From Aphis gossypii (taxonomy: Eukaryota; Arthropoda; Insecta; Hemiptera; Aphididae): a stretch of DNA of 64,000 bases. Made by a program: the position numbers and the translations under genes. The stretch covers positions 40,339,260 to 40,403,259 of the forward strand of contig NC_065530.1 in NCBI RefSeq assembly GCF_020184175.1, given 5' to 3'. The notes under the pieces are model-generated. The model saw only the letters and a program-made list of their open reading frames with translations, was not told where the DNA came from and did not search any database. Each line of letters opens with the position of its first letter. Within the stretch, counting starts at the first letter, position 1. This document shows, one piece after another, positions 12,615 through 25,600 of the stretch.

Positions 12615-13242
12615 ATATTAAGGTTGTTGAAAGCGAATCATTTTTAAGGGGTCATATTTAGGCAATATTCGATATTCTTCATGAGTCAAGTGTAACTGTG
12701 TGTGTTGTGACTGATCATTAGTGTGCGTGAGTTCCCCGAACGATATAGGTTATTACTTATTAAGGATAGACTGTGGGCTAAGATTCTTGGAAATCAGTAA
12801 CGTACATACGCGCAGTCACATGTCACATAATTTGCGATAAAAAAATGTTTACATGAAAATCCAAAAAAGCGAAAGAAAAATTCACCCAGTACCAAAAGTC
12901 CGATTTTAATTTTAAAAACATATTTGAATTCCCTATTTTTTTTCTAGGTTTTGTAATGAGGAAATGGATTTTCGATTTTTTGTATTGTTTAATTACTATA
13001 CTAAAAAATGAATTATATTGATATATATATTTTTTTAAATTCATCTTAATTAGTGTTACTAAAAAATAAAAATAAAAATAGAAATCCATTTCCTACAAAA
13101 CCTAGAAAAGAGAATAAGGAATTCAAATATGTTTTCAAAATTAAAATCGTAATTTTTTTTACTGGGTAAATTTTTCTTTCGCTTATTGATCTAAATTTAC
13201 AAAATTCGACGAAAAAACGACCCGCTTTCAACAGCCTTAAAT
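12615..13242. mobile_element. Fold-back MITE, possibly TTAA-targeting
   Basis: The ends are TTAAGGTTGTTGAAAGCG (12617-12634) and CGCTTTCAACAGCCTTAA (13222-13239), near-perfect inverse copies flanked by TTAA. Internal arms 12829-12985 and 13070-13200 are also inverted copies at about 85% identity, sharing AACATATTTGAATTCC and CTAGGTTTTGTA in opposite orientation. About 200 bp (12635-12828) is present only on the left. Two minus-strand ORFs here (12823-13089, 13046-13231) are products of the palindrome, not genes. TTAA suggests a piggyBac-like transposase source, but the termini do not begin with the usual CCC. Confidence 0.7.
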
Positions 13243-16085
13243 TTATTCGTCCCTTGAATAACTTAAACCACAGAATATGTAGAGCTATTTTATCATGTCC
13301 TGTCAGCTAAAATTACAAGTAAAAGTAAAACGTAAAACTGCCAAATTAAAAGTTTAGTGGACTCCGTTTGCCAGTTTTTCATAAATTACCGTCAATATTT
13401 TTTATTTACTGAGGTATGACAGCATAAATATCAAACTTTCGAAATTCTACTTTTAGCTCGATATTTACATTTTTATAAAAAGTTTTTACACACCTTTCAA
13501 TTTTATAACCTTCCAATATATTACTATACTTAAATTAATTAATATCAATACAAATTATTAGAATGAGTTGGGTTAAATTTCCTAATGTTTCTCAATTTTT
13601 CTAACTGAATCAAACTACGGCGTTCAAGCTATCAAGTGTAGATAGAATTTCCAATCAATTAATAGGGTCACGTGAAACTTTTGAAGCGTTATAGTTATTT
13701 CTAGGAAACTAAAAACACAACCACATTTTAAAACCAATAAAATCTTGATTCCTCGCTAGGTAACACTAAAACCAAAAAAAAAAAAAAAGGAGGAAGAAAG
13801 TAAAGTAACCGAATGAAATCACTGCATTCGTGGAAAATATAAAAGCTGCAGCTAAAGGTACTAACTAACTTATTAACACACAACTTTATAACATGAGTTA
13901 ACCACTGTCCGCTAAGTTTTATTACTCTGCAATGCGTTCTGTGTTTTACACTTTTACATTTTCACACCTACCTATCTGGCTATCTAGTATCTACCTTCAA
14001 GAGTTAATAGCGTGTTATGATAGTCGCAGTCGTGCGTCTGTTGTTGCAGAGATATTACCTATTTAAACGTTTTATAAAACGCATTCATTATTAGATAAAT
14101 TAACCAATTTTATTAATAATAGTTATACTTCTCCTGCAGTAGGTACTTAGCATTTTACCAATATTTTTTATATTTTATTTCTGCAACTGTTGCTTTATAA
14201 GCATTTGAAGTGTATTAGATATAGAGGTCATCTTTTAAAAGACATTTTTGAAATGTCATCAACCTTTTACCGATGTCTTTTTCAAGATTACTTTATTTAT
14301 AAGCATCTACCGAACAAAATGTCTATGTCGATTTTGCGAATCAATTACTGAATTATTATACTTAATATATATTTATACGCGAGAAATTGCATTTATTTAT
14401 ATTAAAAATGAATATAACTGAAGTATTTAAACATCGAATTTAATATAATAACTATTTATGCTAAATTAGATATTCTTAATTTTATATTTATGTGCGTTTA
14501 GAATGATTAATATATTTCTAAGATGATGTATTGATGTCTAACAATAAAATTAATAATTGATGAGTAATTTATATTTTTTTAATAGATTTATCTAACAGTC
14601 TTTAATCTTAAAACATTAAAAAAAATATTTTCTGTTTAATATTTAATAGCATTATTTTGGGTCTAAATGATTGACATTTGATGCTTTTTTATGTTAATAA
14701 ATAAAATCATTTTAAAACTGTTGACATTTATAATGGAAAAGTTATTATTTTTTAATTTGAATTCTTCATACATATATATATATATCTTATGAAAATTATA
14801 AGTTAACTATATCTTATCACCTGAAGTTTCTTTAAAAAAATATTAATTAAGTATTCTAAAGTTGTTGCTACCTACTCGCTTTTAGTCCTAATTATACTAA
14901 GAAATAAGTACCTATTATTAATCTGAGATTTTCTGTTTATTTAACAAACTATTTTTATTTTATAGTCGACCTTGTTTATTTTTATTTTTTTTTTAGTATT
15001 TCACTCAAAATTTTAAAATAGTACTTTTTAAAAATAAGTCCAGCAAAAACTATTGAACATGTAAATGTTATTTTTATTTTTTTTTTAGTGAAAATTTGGC
15101 GAACCAAAAAAATATTTAAGCTATTTTCTTAGGAGTTATTATTTTAATACTCCCGTAATAGTTAACTTTTTCTTTGTTATTGATTAACTAGGATTCAGCT
15201 AAATGCAATGAACAACATAATACACATTATTCATCATTCATATACATTTTAATACACAAATCGCTGTTTAAGAAAATCCAAATTATTTTTTGTTTCATTT
15301 TATTAAACTATATATTTTCACATGTGTTTTTCACAAGAGCTTTATATTATTAACTAATCTTATTGCTGATCATGTAGATTTTTTTTTCATGTCATAAATA
15401 TTTTTAAACAAAATGTATATTTTGCATTATATCTATTTAATATTTGAATTATATAGAATTAAATATTATTTAATTTAACTGTTATATGTCTCAAATTAAG
15501 TTTCTACTTATTTTTCTATTATTATTATGGAAGATTACCTACGTGTTTAAAAATAAATAGACATACCTTCAATTTTATAATAAAGAAAAACATTTGAAAT
15601 TGAGTTTTGAGAGCGTCTCTCAAGATTGATATGTATTTTTTAACCAATAAATTGTTGCTGACTGATATAGTGAATACCCACACACATTTTGGAGTGGTTT
15701 GCCACACAGTTGTTCACTCGTATATCTGTAAATATATATGAATACTGAATAATATATAGATGAGTAAATAATTTTGGATAATATTTAGAGAAATGATAAA
15801 TACGAATAGGTAGTAAGCATAATATATATAATATATATAATGTATATGATATTAAACAGTATATCTACTATTTTGCAAACTATTGATAACTCCATAACTA
15901 TATTATGCGCAATAGGATTCATTCTTCTTAGTACTTTGTGCGCAAACTAGTTCCGGGATGGGAAATTTTAAAAAGACCAACGTAAACGCCGAAACTAGTT
16001 GAATAGGTATGTTATGTAACATAATGTTTCATTATACACTAACGAAACGGTATTGGTCGTGGGTTATTCAGAAAACCCGAGCAAA
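13243..16085. other. AT-rich upstream region of the NRF-6-like gene
   Basis: No gene seen. The proximal 190 bp (15900-16085) is more balanced and holds two copies of AACTAGTT near 15945 and 15993, plus a TTTTAAAAAG A/T-rich site near 15966 that could act in a core promoter. The transcription start cannot be fixed from sequence. Confidence 0.5.
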
Positions 16086-16395
16086 ATGCTACGGACGTTG
16101 GTGGTTTTGGTTTTCTCCTGTCCATCCATAGTGTTTACGAACCAAACAATTTTGGAACTCAGTAAAAATGTCTCTTATATCGACATGAACTACATGTCGT
16201 CTTCAGCCCCACAACACGATGACGACGGAGTTTTGCAGACCACAGAGCGTTTGCCTGATCAATGGGTGTCTGACTTGTTTTATCGAGCGTTGACGAACTT
16301 TAGGATACAAAAGGGCGTCGGTTCGTCGGCCTGTCAAAAGCAGACTCAAATATACGTTAGTCATTTGAAAAACAACTCTTATTGGGCAGTGAAAA
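16086..16395 (+). CDS. NRF-6-like gene, exon 1 (signal peptide and start of NRF domain)
   Basis: Encodes residues 1-103 plus one base. The N-terminus MLRTLVVLVFSCPSIVFT is a hydrophobic signal peptide, followed by possible N-glycosylation sites NQT (19-21) and NVS (28-30). An Asp-rich linker leads to the first NRF-domain cysteine, Cys83, in GVGSSACQKQ. The donor is A|GTAAGT. Extending the frame upstream would need a TTG start at 16053; ATG 16086 has A at -3 and puts the signal peptide at the terminus. Confidence 0.9.
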
Positions 16396-19300
16396 GTAAG
16401 TTTCCTAAGGCTATAACACAATAATCGGAGCATGAGAGTCGGAGCTTAAAATAATTTTTTTTTCATAAATAGATTTTTTTTTTAAAAAAAAAAAACAAAG
16501 TTGTAATGTGTGCTAGTGAATAAACTTTACTATTTTGTTCGTAAAGCCATTATTATAGATAACTAAAAAAAAATTAACAAAGCTCCAAAATCTAAAAATG
16601 GTAATTTTTAAACCACACCTTATAAAAAATAATGCATGCAATGTTTGCTTTTTAAGTTGTTTCTCTATAATGCGTATAAAATAAAATGTATTAAAATAAT
16701 TTTATAAAAAAATATATAATAATATGGATATGATTTATGAATTATGAATATTCTGAAGTATTTTTCTAATTATGAATTCAATGTCTACAGTGGTTGTGTT
16801 TTTTTTTATTAATAAGAATTTTAAAGTTCAGCTTAATATAAGAGAGTTGCATGTCTGCTTCGGTATCTTTATGTTACTGATGACTTTATTGATCCAATTA
16901 TGATGAAAATCAAGTTTTGCAAAATGTCGTTAGGAAAAATATACATTTATAGGTATATCACTGTTTCGCTAAAAATTAATATTCGTTTGTAATTTTATTG
17001 AATCAAATATTGCTGAATCAGATATCTATTAATTATGTTTCGTTGATAAGTTTTTAAAGGTAAATTAGAGATAATTTCAACACATTTTTATATTCTGTTA
17101 TAAAGATTTGTTTTTGCTAGTTTTTTTTTTATTATCATTTAAAAATGGTTTTAAACAAATATTTTGTGGTAGTGATACATTTTTGCTTAAAGAAAAATAA
17201 TTTTCTAATAAAAATTATATTATTTAAACGTTGCACTGTTTCTCAAAATTCTGCAGTATTTTTAATTGATTCTATACATTATTATTTTTAAAAAAGAAAA
17301 ACCATCTTTTTCACATTTATCTTTATTTCAATATTCTATTTTTTGAATAAAGCTCGAATTTCGTAATTTATATTGAAAACTACATATGTGATCTATAATA
17401 TTAAACTAGTTTTTAAACTATTAACAATCTATTCTAAAATTGTTTTAAATTAATAACACTATATATATTTAGTAGCTATGTATAGATTCTAAAATATTTT
17501 TAAAAACATTTTTATACTAAACAGTTAATTAGGCAGGTAATACAATTATTTATATTTTTAATAATCAAGAAAAATTTTAGTATTGTCAAAATGATGTATT
17601 AATTAAAGCCATTAATAAGGGTTATCCTTAAAGTAACACAATGATGATTTTATTATTATAAATAATGTTACTGTAATGTGCACTTTAAAATAGCTATCAA
17701 ATAATTTATACTTATTAATTCTATTACAATATAATACAATATTTAATAGAATTATAATTTAATATAATATAATTTTCGATAAAGGATCTGGTTTATTTTT
17801 TAAATCAGATAAACGTATTATTCGGATGAAATTGTCACAATTTATACACACTTTTACTTACTATATTAGTATTAATTATATATACCTATATATTATTTAT
17901 TCCATAATATTATAAAATATAAATAATTTTAAGACTATGCTTCTCAATATTACGAAGAACGTGAAACGGTGGGTAAAAATGCAATTATTATTAAGTGAAA
18001 AGATAACCGTCTAATAATTGATACCTACCTATTAAGATAATTAAATTGGTAGTACAACGCGTTTTTTATTTCTATGAGGTAGGTCATTTTTTTAGGGCGA
18101 TAGTTAAACGAAAAAATGTTAATTGTTAACACTATATGATTATTCGTTTAATTCTTAAATAATATCAACGTATATTTGATAATACTATACTATTAAAAAT
18201 GTTAAATTTATAGTTTTTAAAACAAGATCTGTACTTATAATATCATATAGGTGTAATGATGACGAATCTTACCGTAAAAATATGTCCAGTAAATTTTACA
18301 TAAACTTACGTAATATTTTTATTATAGGTACCTGTTATTAGTGTAGATTATTTAATACTTCATCAAACAAGTTCAAGGTTTCTTCTGGCGTTCCGTAAGG
18401 AAGGCATTTATCCCTACTAATATTCAACATTTTTATTAACTCCGTTTTTCATAGTATTCCATAATATATTCGTTTATTTATTTTTGTCTATTACATTATA
18501 TTAAGCTATTCTCCCGTATATTAACCGATTGCAACGACCTTCAACTATCGTTCAATAGCTTTGTTAACTAGTATTACTCTATTATTGGCCTTACTTATAA
18601 CTCGGATAGATGCAAAGTTATATCGTTTTATTAATCACAGAATTTCGTCGACTACATTTACACCAATATACTCATCCTTAAATCAAATCTCTGCAGTAAA
18701 GAATCTAGATATAATGGGTATATATTTTTAACTATTCTTCAAACATCATGTTGACTATATCACTCGTATAAGGCTTTACGACTTTTTGTTTACTTACGTC
18801 GTCACATTAGAGATTTTATCTCCGCAACTTGTTTAATAACGATTTATTTCGCTCTTATTTACGATCAATTCTTGATTACGGCTCAATAATTCGGAATCCG
18901 TATTTTCGAATTGAAATAATCTTATAGTTAAATAAGTACAGAAATGCATCTAACTCTTAAGCTATACCGGCTTCTTATTAAAAATTAATCATTCCCAATA
19001 TTTTTATGAATCAGTCATGGATGTGCTAAATTTCTGTTCTCTCAAATACAGGCTTCTAAAGGCTGATTATAATTTTTTTTTAAATTACTTCATGGTAAGA
19101 TTGATGCACCTGGACTCGTCGTCGATCGAGTGTATAAGCCACTGTGTCCTAACTGCCATATTAGTTTCTCTAATACCTCTCATCACATTCCAACTTTCTG
19201 TTCAAACTTTTTATCGAATGATCTCTTTGTTAGAACAATGTTTAGTTTAAAATATGTTAATAATGTTGATACTTGATGCATGGCCTTAAATTTCTGTAAT

Positions 19301-22300
19301 TGTATTTGTATTTTTTTTTTTTTTATTATTATTTCTTTATTAATATTTTGTTATGTAAAATACTTATTTCATCTAATGTCAAAACAACTACCTTTTTATG
19401 TGTTTTATCATAGTGTTTATGTATAAAGAGTCGGCTGATTGTCGTTTATATTAATAAATAGTTCTAGGGTTTATATCATTATATGCAATAAAATATTTGT
19501 AAAATATGTATTAGGCTTATTAAATATATGCAACTAATATATTATATACACTAAAAAAAAAAAAAAATAATACGTTTTGAAATTCATAAAATATTTTCTT
19601 TAGCTATTTACGCTATTTAATTGTATTTCATGAAACAATTATATGCAGGTGTTTTAAATTTTAAGAACTGAACGTTCTTTTGTTATATCTTCGTATATTC
19701 TTATATTTACTAAAATTTCGTTCGACATTACATGACGTAAAAGTAACAAAATGTACCATAAAACATAATTTTTCTAGTTTTCATTGTCGAAATATGCAAT
19801 AATAATGTTCATTTTATTCAAAATATAGAATAATATAGATTTTATTAAAAATATGCAAAATAAAAACATCACGATTTACATTATCATTAGGTAATTTGTG
19901 GACATTACTGCCCAAAGCAATAATTATTAGAAGTTGGAAAAAAAATTACTAGCTGTTGCATATAAATTCTATAGGGAATTCCATACATCATATATCTTTT
20001 TATTAATAAATAACAAAATATCAAAAAAATAATAATAATAAAAATAATATTTTCGTTAAACATATTTAGTATGAAGTTAATAATAATAGATTTTTTTGTC
20101 TATAATTGAATTAGTTAATTAACAATGTATATCATATTTTTTATTACAATTATGAATATTATGTAATATTAACACGCGCCATTATCATAGTTAACCTTTA
20201 TAGTTTATAATAATATTATGTTACATCTACGTGGTTCACGTTCATCTGTACAATTTAACCAAATATTATTAAAATAATATTACGCTGTAAATGGAAACAA
20301 TTGAAATTTGGGGTAAACTGAATAAATAACAAAAAAAAAAAATACATTGTAATATAAAAATTGTTTGGTAAGTTCCCGCCTTACCCGTAAAATGTACAAT
20401 GCTCCTATCTCTAAATTAATTATACGCGTATATTTATTTATACAACCAAAAATAATCATAAATAAAAATATTGAATAATTATTGCACTAATTTTAGCTTT
20501 TAAAAACTACGGCGCTTGTCCAAAATAATGATTTATATATTTGCCATTTAATATTTCACGTGGAGATTACTGACAATACATACGGAATTATAAGTTATGC
20601 AAAATAGTTGTACTGAACCAACACGTTTTTCCATATTAGATGTTGAGAATAACAATTATATTATACGCTAGAATATAATTTAGTCAATGGAAGGTATATT
20701 AAGATTATGTAATAATAATATAATACTTATAATACTCATTATACAATTTAACGATACAGCGATGGCTTATTAGGTACCTCGTGGTTTATGTGTAACCAGA
20801 AAATTTCGATAAGTAGGTACAAGTTCATGGTAAATTTGTGTTACGCTGTATTGATCGAAATATAATGCTATTTTTTATATGAACGAAAAGTTTGGTTTGG
20901 ATTTATGGTGATTCAGTGTTCTACAGATATTATGTAGTATGAAAACATATTATATTACACATGGATAATTATTAATAATAAATATAGTATTTTTATGGTT
21001 ATAATCATATACATCATATTTCATACATCAATACAGCTGTAATTAGCGTATGGAGTGGGGGTTTATTTTTATAATAATTGCTGGTCGATACACTTTTTTT
21101 TTATTAGATTTATTAACAATATTTATTAATTTTATTTTTAGTTTTATTAACTGTGTCGTATTATTGAGTAGCTTAGCGCTAGCTCTAATACAGTTTTTAA
21201 AGCATAAACTAATACCTAGAAAAAATGTTCGACAAAATACTCAATTTATAACCATATATTACGCATGTGATTTCTTAAATTTCTTGAGGAATGTTTCCAG
21301 GAAATTCGCGAAAAATTATAAAAAATGTGTGGTCAAATGTTCATTTTTTTTTTTTTAATCGGAATCTTGAAAACTAGTTATACATTATGTAACTGAGTTT
21401 ATCTTATTCTAATCACTGTAATGTTTTAAGCCTGATTCTTTTTTATGTTTCTTATAAAATTCAGATTTATTTGATGTACCTACGAGTTTTACCTTGAACA
21501 GTTAAACATTAAGAATACGTCACACTTGCATTTTATTGTTGTCTCCGTCTTATAAATGTGTAACATAGTAAATTTATGCTTGGCAGTTGACGTTTAGCTT
21601 CGTTAGCTGTTAACTTTAATATTCGAGTGCATTGACCTATTATGAAACTTAATGGTAAGAACTTTATCTGTGTTTATGTGAAGAGTTTTTACCGTAATTC
21701 AGTGTATTCAGTTATGCATAATATATTAATATACAAAATGGGTGGAATTTAAAAATACTCAAAACTTGCTTAAAAATGGATATAATATCGTAAAAAAAGT
21801 ACATACTAATGCAGATAATGTTCTTAATGTTGGGTTAATTCGCTCTAATATTTAAGCTAACAAAGATAATCGTGAACTGTTGCGAGTTTAAATGTCAAAA
21901 TGATAAATACATACGCTTTATATGTTATTTTTAATATTATAGGTAAGTCTGTCAAAACAGAATACTGCTATGCCGATATTCAATTTAAACGTTAACTTAC
22001 TAATGATGGTGAATATTATGAAAATATGAATTTGAATTTATTTTTAGTGTACGATTCTTGGAGCCGATATCCAAATGGAATTTTAGTCGGTAAAACGCAT
22101 CAAATGGGAGTGTACAGAGAGTGTATCGACGTGCATCAACCTATGCAAGGGCAGTATTGCATGACAACTACAAAGCTCAAGACAGTCGACGGTGCAGATC
22201 CAGTAGACTTGAAAAAAAAAGATGAAATGGAAAGTTATGATCATGCTTGGAACGAAATACTCGGCGTAAGTTGAAACAGCAAATCTGTATCATATATACA

Positions 22301-22572
22301 GGATATATGTAAATATTGTAAATGAGTTGATTCGATAGAAATTCAAAGATGGAGGGAGGGTTGAATTTATATTATATTTTATTTAATAAAACAAATTGTT
22401 TACATAATTTTTCCAATGACTGCAGTATACAAGTATACACTCGCGTTTTATTTTTGTTAGGTATATCTTAAAACTTCTATAGTATAGTGTTTATAAACTA
22501 CTGTTATAAATTTTGTATCGTCTATACAGTTTTCGACTAACGTTCTATGGTATAACAAACATTTAGTGATCG

Positions 22573-22615
<43 letters not shown>

Positions 22616-25600
22616 AAATCCGGATTTATTTACAAACTAAAATGTATCCAGTTTAGTGGTTGATCGATATTATAGCTGAACAATGTCAAATAATTAGTCA
22701 TAATACTCATTACAATAATACTAATAGTTATCAATTTTTCGTGTACGATATGAATTGCACATCGGAAATTGTTGACTGATATAATATGTTTTGCATAATA
22801 TATTACAGTTTATCGATTACAACGACCGATATCATAGAAACGAAGTGAAAATAGGCATATGCATACCGGAATCTTGTACCGCCGAAAATCTTGAGATATC
22901 GTTACAGAACGAGCTCGACCGCGTATTTTTGCCTTACCGTGTACAGCCCAAAGTCAATGTCGACCCTATGTTGTGTTCCACAGATAAGAACATGTACCCG
23001 TACGATACCGGATATTATGTCATCAGGTACTATGTTTATTATATTTTAATACAAGTAACATGGAAACTGGTGAAAAATTAAAACTACCTACTTATTGTAT
23101 TTAATTTACTTATGTATATTTACTGCACATAGGACGTTTGATCAAACGATTACCCATAAACGTCATTGAATATAATTATTAGAATGTAAGCTCACACTTT
23201 ATCTATAATGTTTGTAATAGCTAGACGTAGTCACTCTAAAATCATTTTGTACCGATGTTTGACTAACTAGCATAATATTATATTTTTTATCTATTTCCCA
23301 AATATAATTTCATGACAATACTCATTGCGAGTAATAACCAAAGAATAAAAACTAGAACCTCGTGCAGATTACCTTGAAATAGTATTTGCATTAATTTTAG
23401 TTTTTCTCTATACGAATCTCGTAAAATGCTTGCGGTAACATTCTAATATTATATTCTCTACGTCTATTATTCTATAATCAATGTTTTCTCATTCATACAA
23501 ATACCACATGACTACGGAAATTACGGAACGACTGAATTCAAAACCAATACTATGGCTTCTTTAATCAAAGATATATGAAAGTTTGACTTTTGATTCCATA
23601 ATTAAAAATAATTGTGGTCAGGGTTTTTTTTTTCACATCATAATATTTTACCTATAGAAAGAGTGCATCGTAAATTTATTAAACTATCAATACACTTAAA
23701 TGTATATAGTTTATAAATCACACCAAAACCTTTTTACAGATCCGTAATGTATTTATTGCTGATAATCTGTGCCGTCTCTACATTAATTCACTGTACAGTA
23801 ATGACTATAAAAAAAGAAAAAACTAGTAAGTAGTATATTTCGTATTATTTTCATAAAAGTCTATAATATATTATAATAATTTATCACGATTCACGGGTAT
23901 TTTTTTTATCAAATATGAAATCGATTCAGTTTCGTATTCGTACATCGCACAGTTTTGAGAAGGTTAAGTTAATAAATTTAATATTATCTTAACTTTAACT
24001 TTTTAACTCGTTTACGCCCAAATTTTTTTTAAAAAGTTTTATTTGATATTTTACCATCCAATTTCCGTGTGTTTTCAGATACCTTACCAAAATACGTCTT
24101 TTGGTTCTCAGTTATCCATAATGGCAGGAACTTAATCAAACACAATAAAAACAACGAGCTGAATATTTTTAATGGTATAAAAGTATTTACGATGGTGTTG
24201 ATATTATTTGGCCATAGATTCATAGTTCATTCAGCGACTCCCATATTGTACACATTGAACAATGAAAGGGTAATATGTAGTGTAATGTTCCACAATACGT
24301 GATAGACGATATAATATAGATGGTGATAACACCATTGATATATTTTTTACCTATATATAATATTTGCATGTAAAATGCCCAAAAGTATCTAAAAAAAAAT
24401 TTTGTGGTTGAAATAGTATATTGTACAGTACGACGCGTAGCACCTAATATTAATAATAATTTTATGTATATGAATATTTAAAAATAATTTAATTCATATT
24501 ATTTTGTGCCATATAGATTTACAGAATCGGACCAGACATTTTACTGACGTGTATGAATTTAGTAGACCCTTTTTTCTACATAACTGGTTTTCTCATGTAT
24601 GTCATGATTAAGCCAGAGCTAGTTAAACGCGGAACCGGTTGGATACAGATACCGATGATAGTATTTTATAAGTACATGAGGTACAAAATTGTAATAATAA
24701 AATAATTGCCTGTATCATAATTTATTGAATTAAGCATAATAAAATATAGTAAGACGTCAAGTATTTTTATAAGACGTACAGCCATGTTATTGTCGTGAAT
24801 TTCAGGTATACGCTTTGCATAATATTATTATATTTCGCAGGATTCTACCGGCCTATGGAGCCATGATGTTACTGACGGCGTTTTACATACCCTATATGTT
24901 TAATGGACCGTTATGGGCGTCTAAAATGTGGCCTGAGGCAGAAAAATGTAAAAAATTATGGTGGACAAATGTGTTGGCAATCAGTAACTTCGTAGACGTC
25001 GACGACCAAGTAATCACAATTATAACACACAAGATACAAAATTATTAAAAACAACATATTATATAATGCGCATAGTTGAGCTTTGCAATGTTAAGAAGTA
25101 GTTTTGTCTAAATCTGTCTAGTGTCTACAAGTATAAAAACGAAATATTCTATCAGTCTAACCCGTGGTGTAGTATTTTGTTCACCTTGGTAGGATCCAAT
25201 TATTCGAAAATCATATTTACTCTTCTCGCATCAAGTACAAGTAGTGCACATACATTTAATGTAGTAGTTATTAGCTAGGCATAACGATATGTTTACTGTT
25301 GAATATTCTATTCTATACTGTTATATTATATTAATATATAATATACTGTATTTAATTTTTACGTATGGATTAGTGTTTATATTCAAGGATTATTTAAAAA
25401 CAAATATATGTGCTAATTTTTTGATATAGTTCTGGTCTTTAATTTTATCAATATGTAGTTTTATGATAAATCAAAATTAGGTACTCGTCTTCGATGAATA
25501 AGTTTTTTGAAAGTACACAATATATAGGTTATAACGTACAAAAATGAGATGCTGACTGCTGAAGTTTTCTTATTGTTTGCTATTAGAATGCCTGTCGTGT

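Noticed and set aside
12823..13231. Two overlapping minus-strand frames of 88 and 61 codons
   Set aside because: They resemble each other because they lie on the inverted arms of the fold-back element; composition is low-complexity Phe/Lys.
16053..16085. Eleven extra N-terminal codons upstream of the NRF-6-like start
   Set aside because: They begin with TTG, not ATG. The first in-frame ATG after the upstream stop (16017-16019) is 16086, and it places a signal peptide at the N-terminus.
16203..16433. 76-codon minus-strand frame
   Set aside because: Antisense shadow of exon 1 of the NRF-6-like gene.
21050..21358. 102-codon hydrophobic frame in intron 1
   Set aside because: Hydrophobicity follows from T-rich codons; no signature, and it sits in an intron of a well-supported gene with no splice link to it.
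24029..24223. 64-codon minus-strand frame
   Set aside because: Antisense shadow of exon 5.
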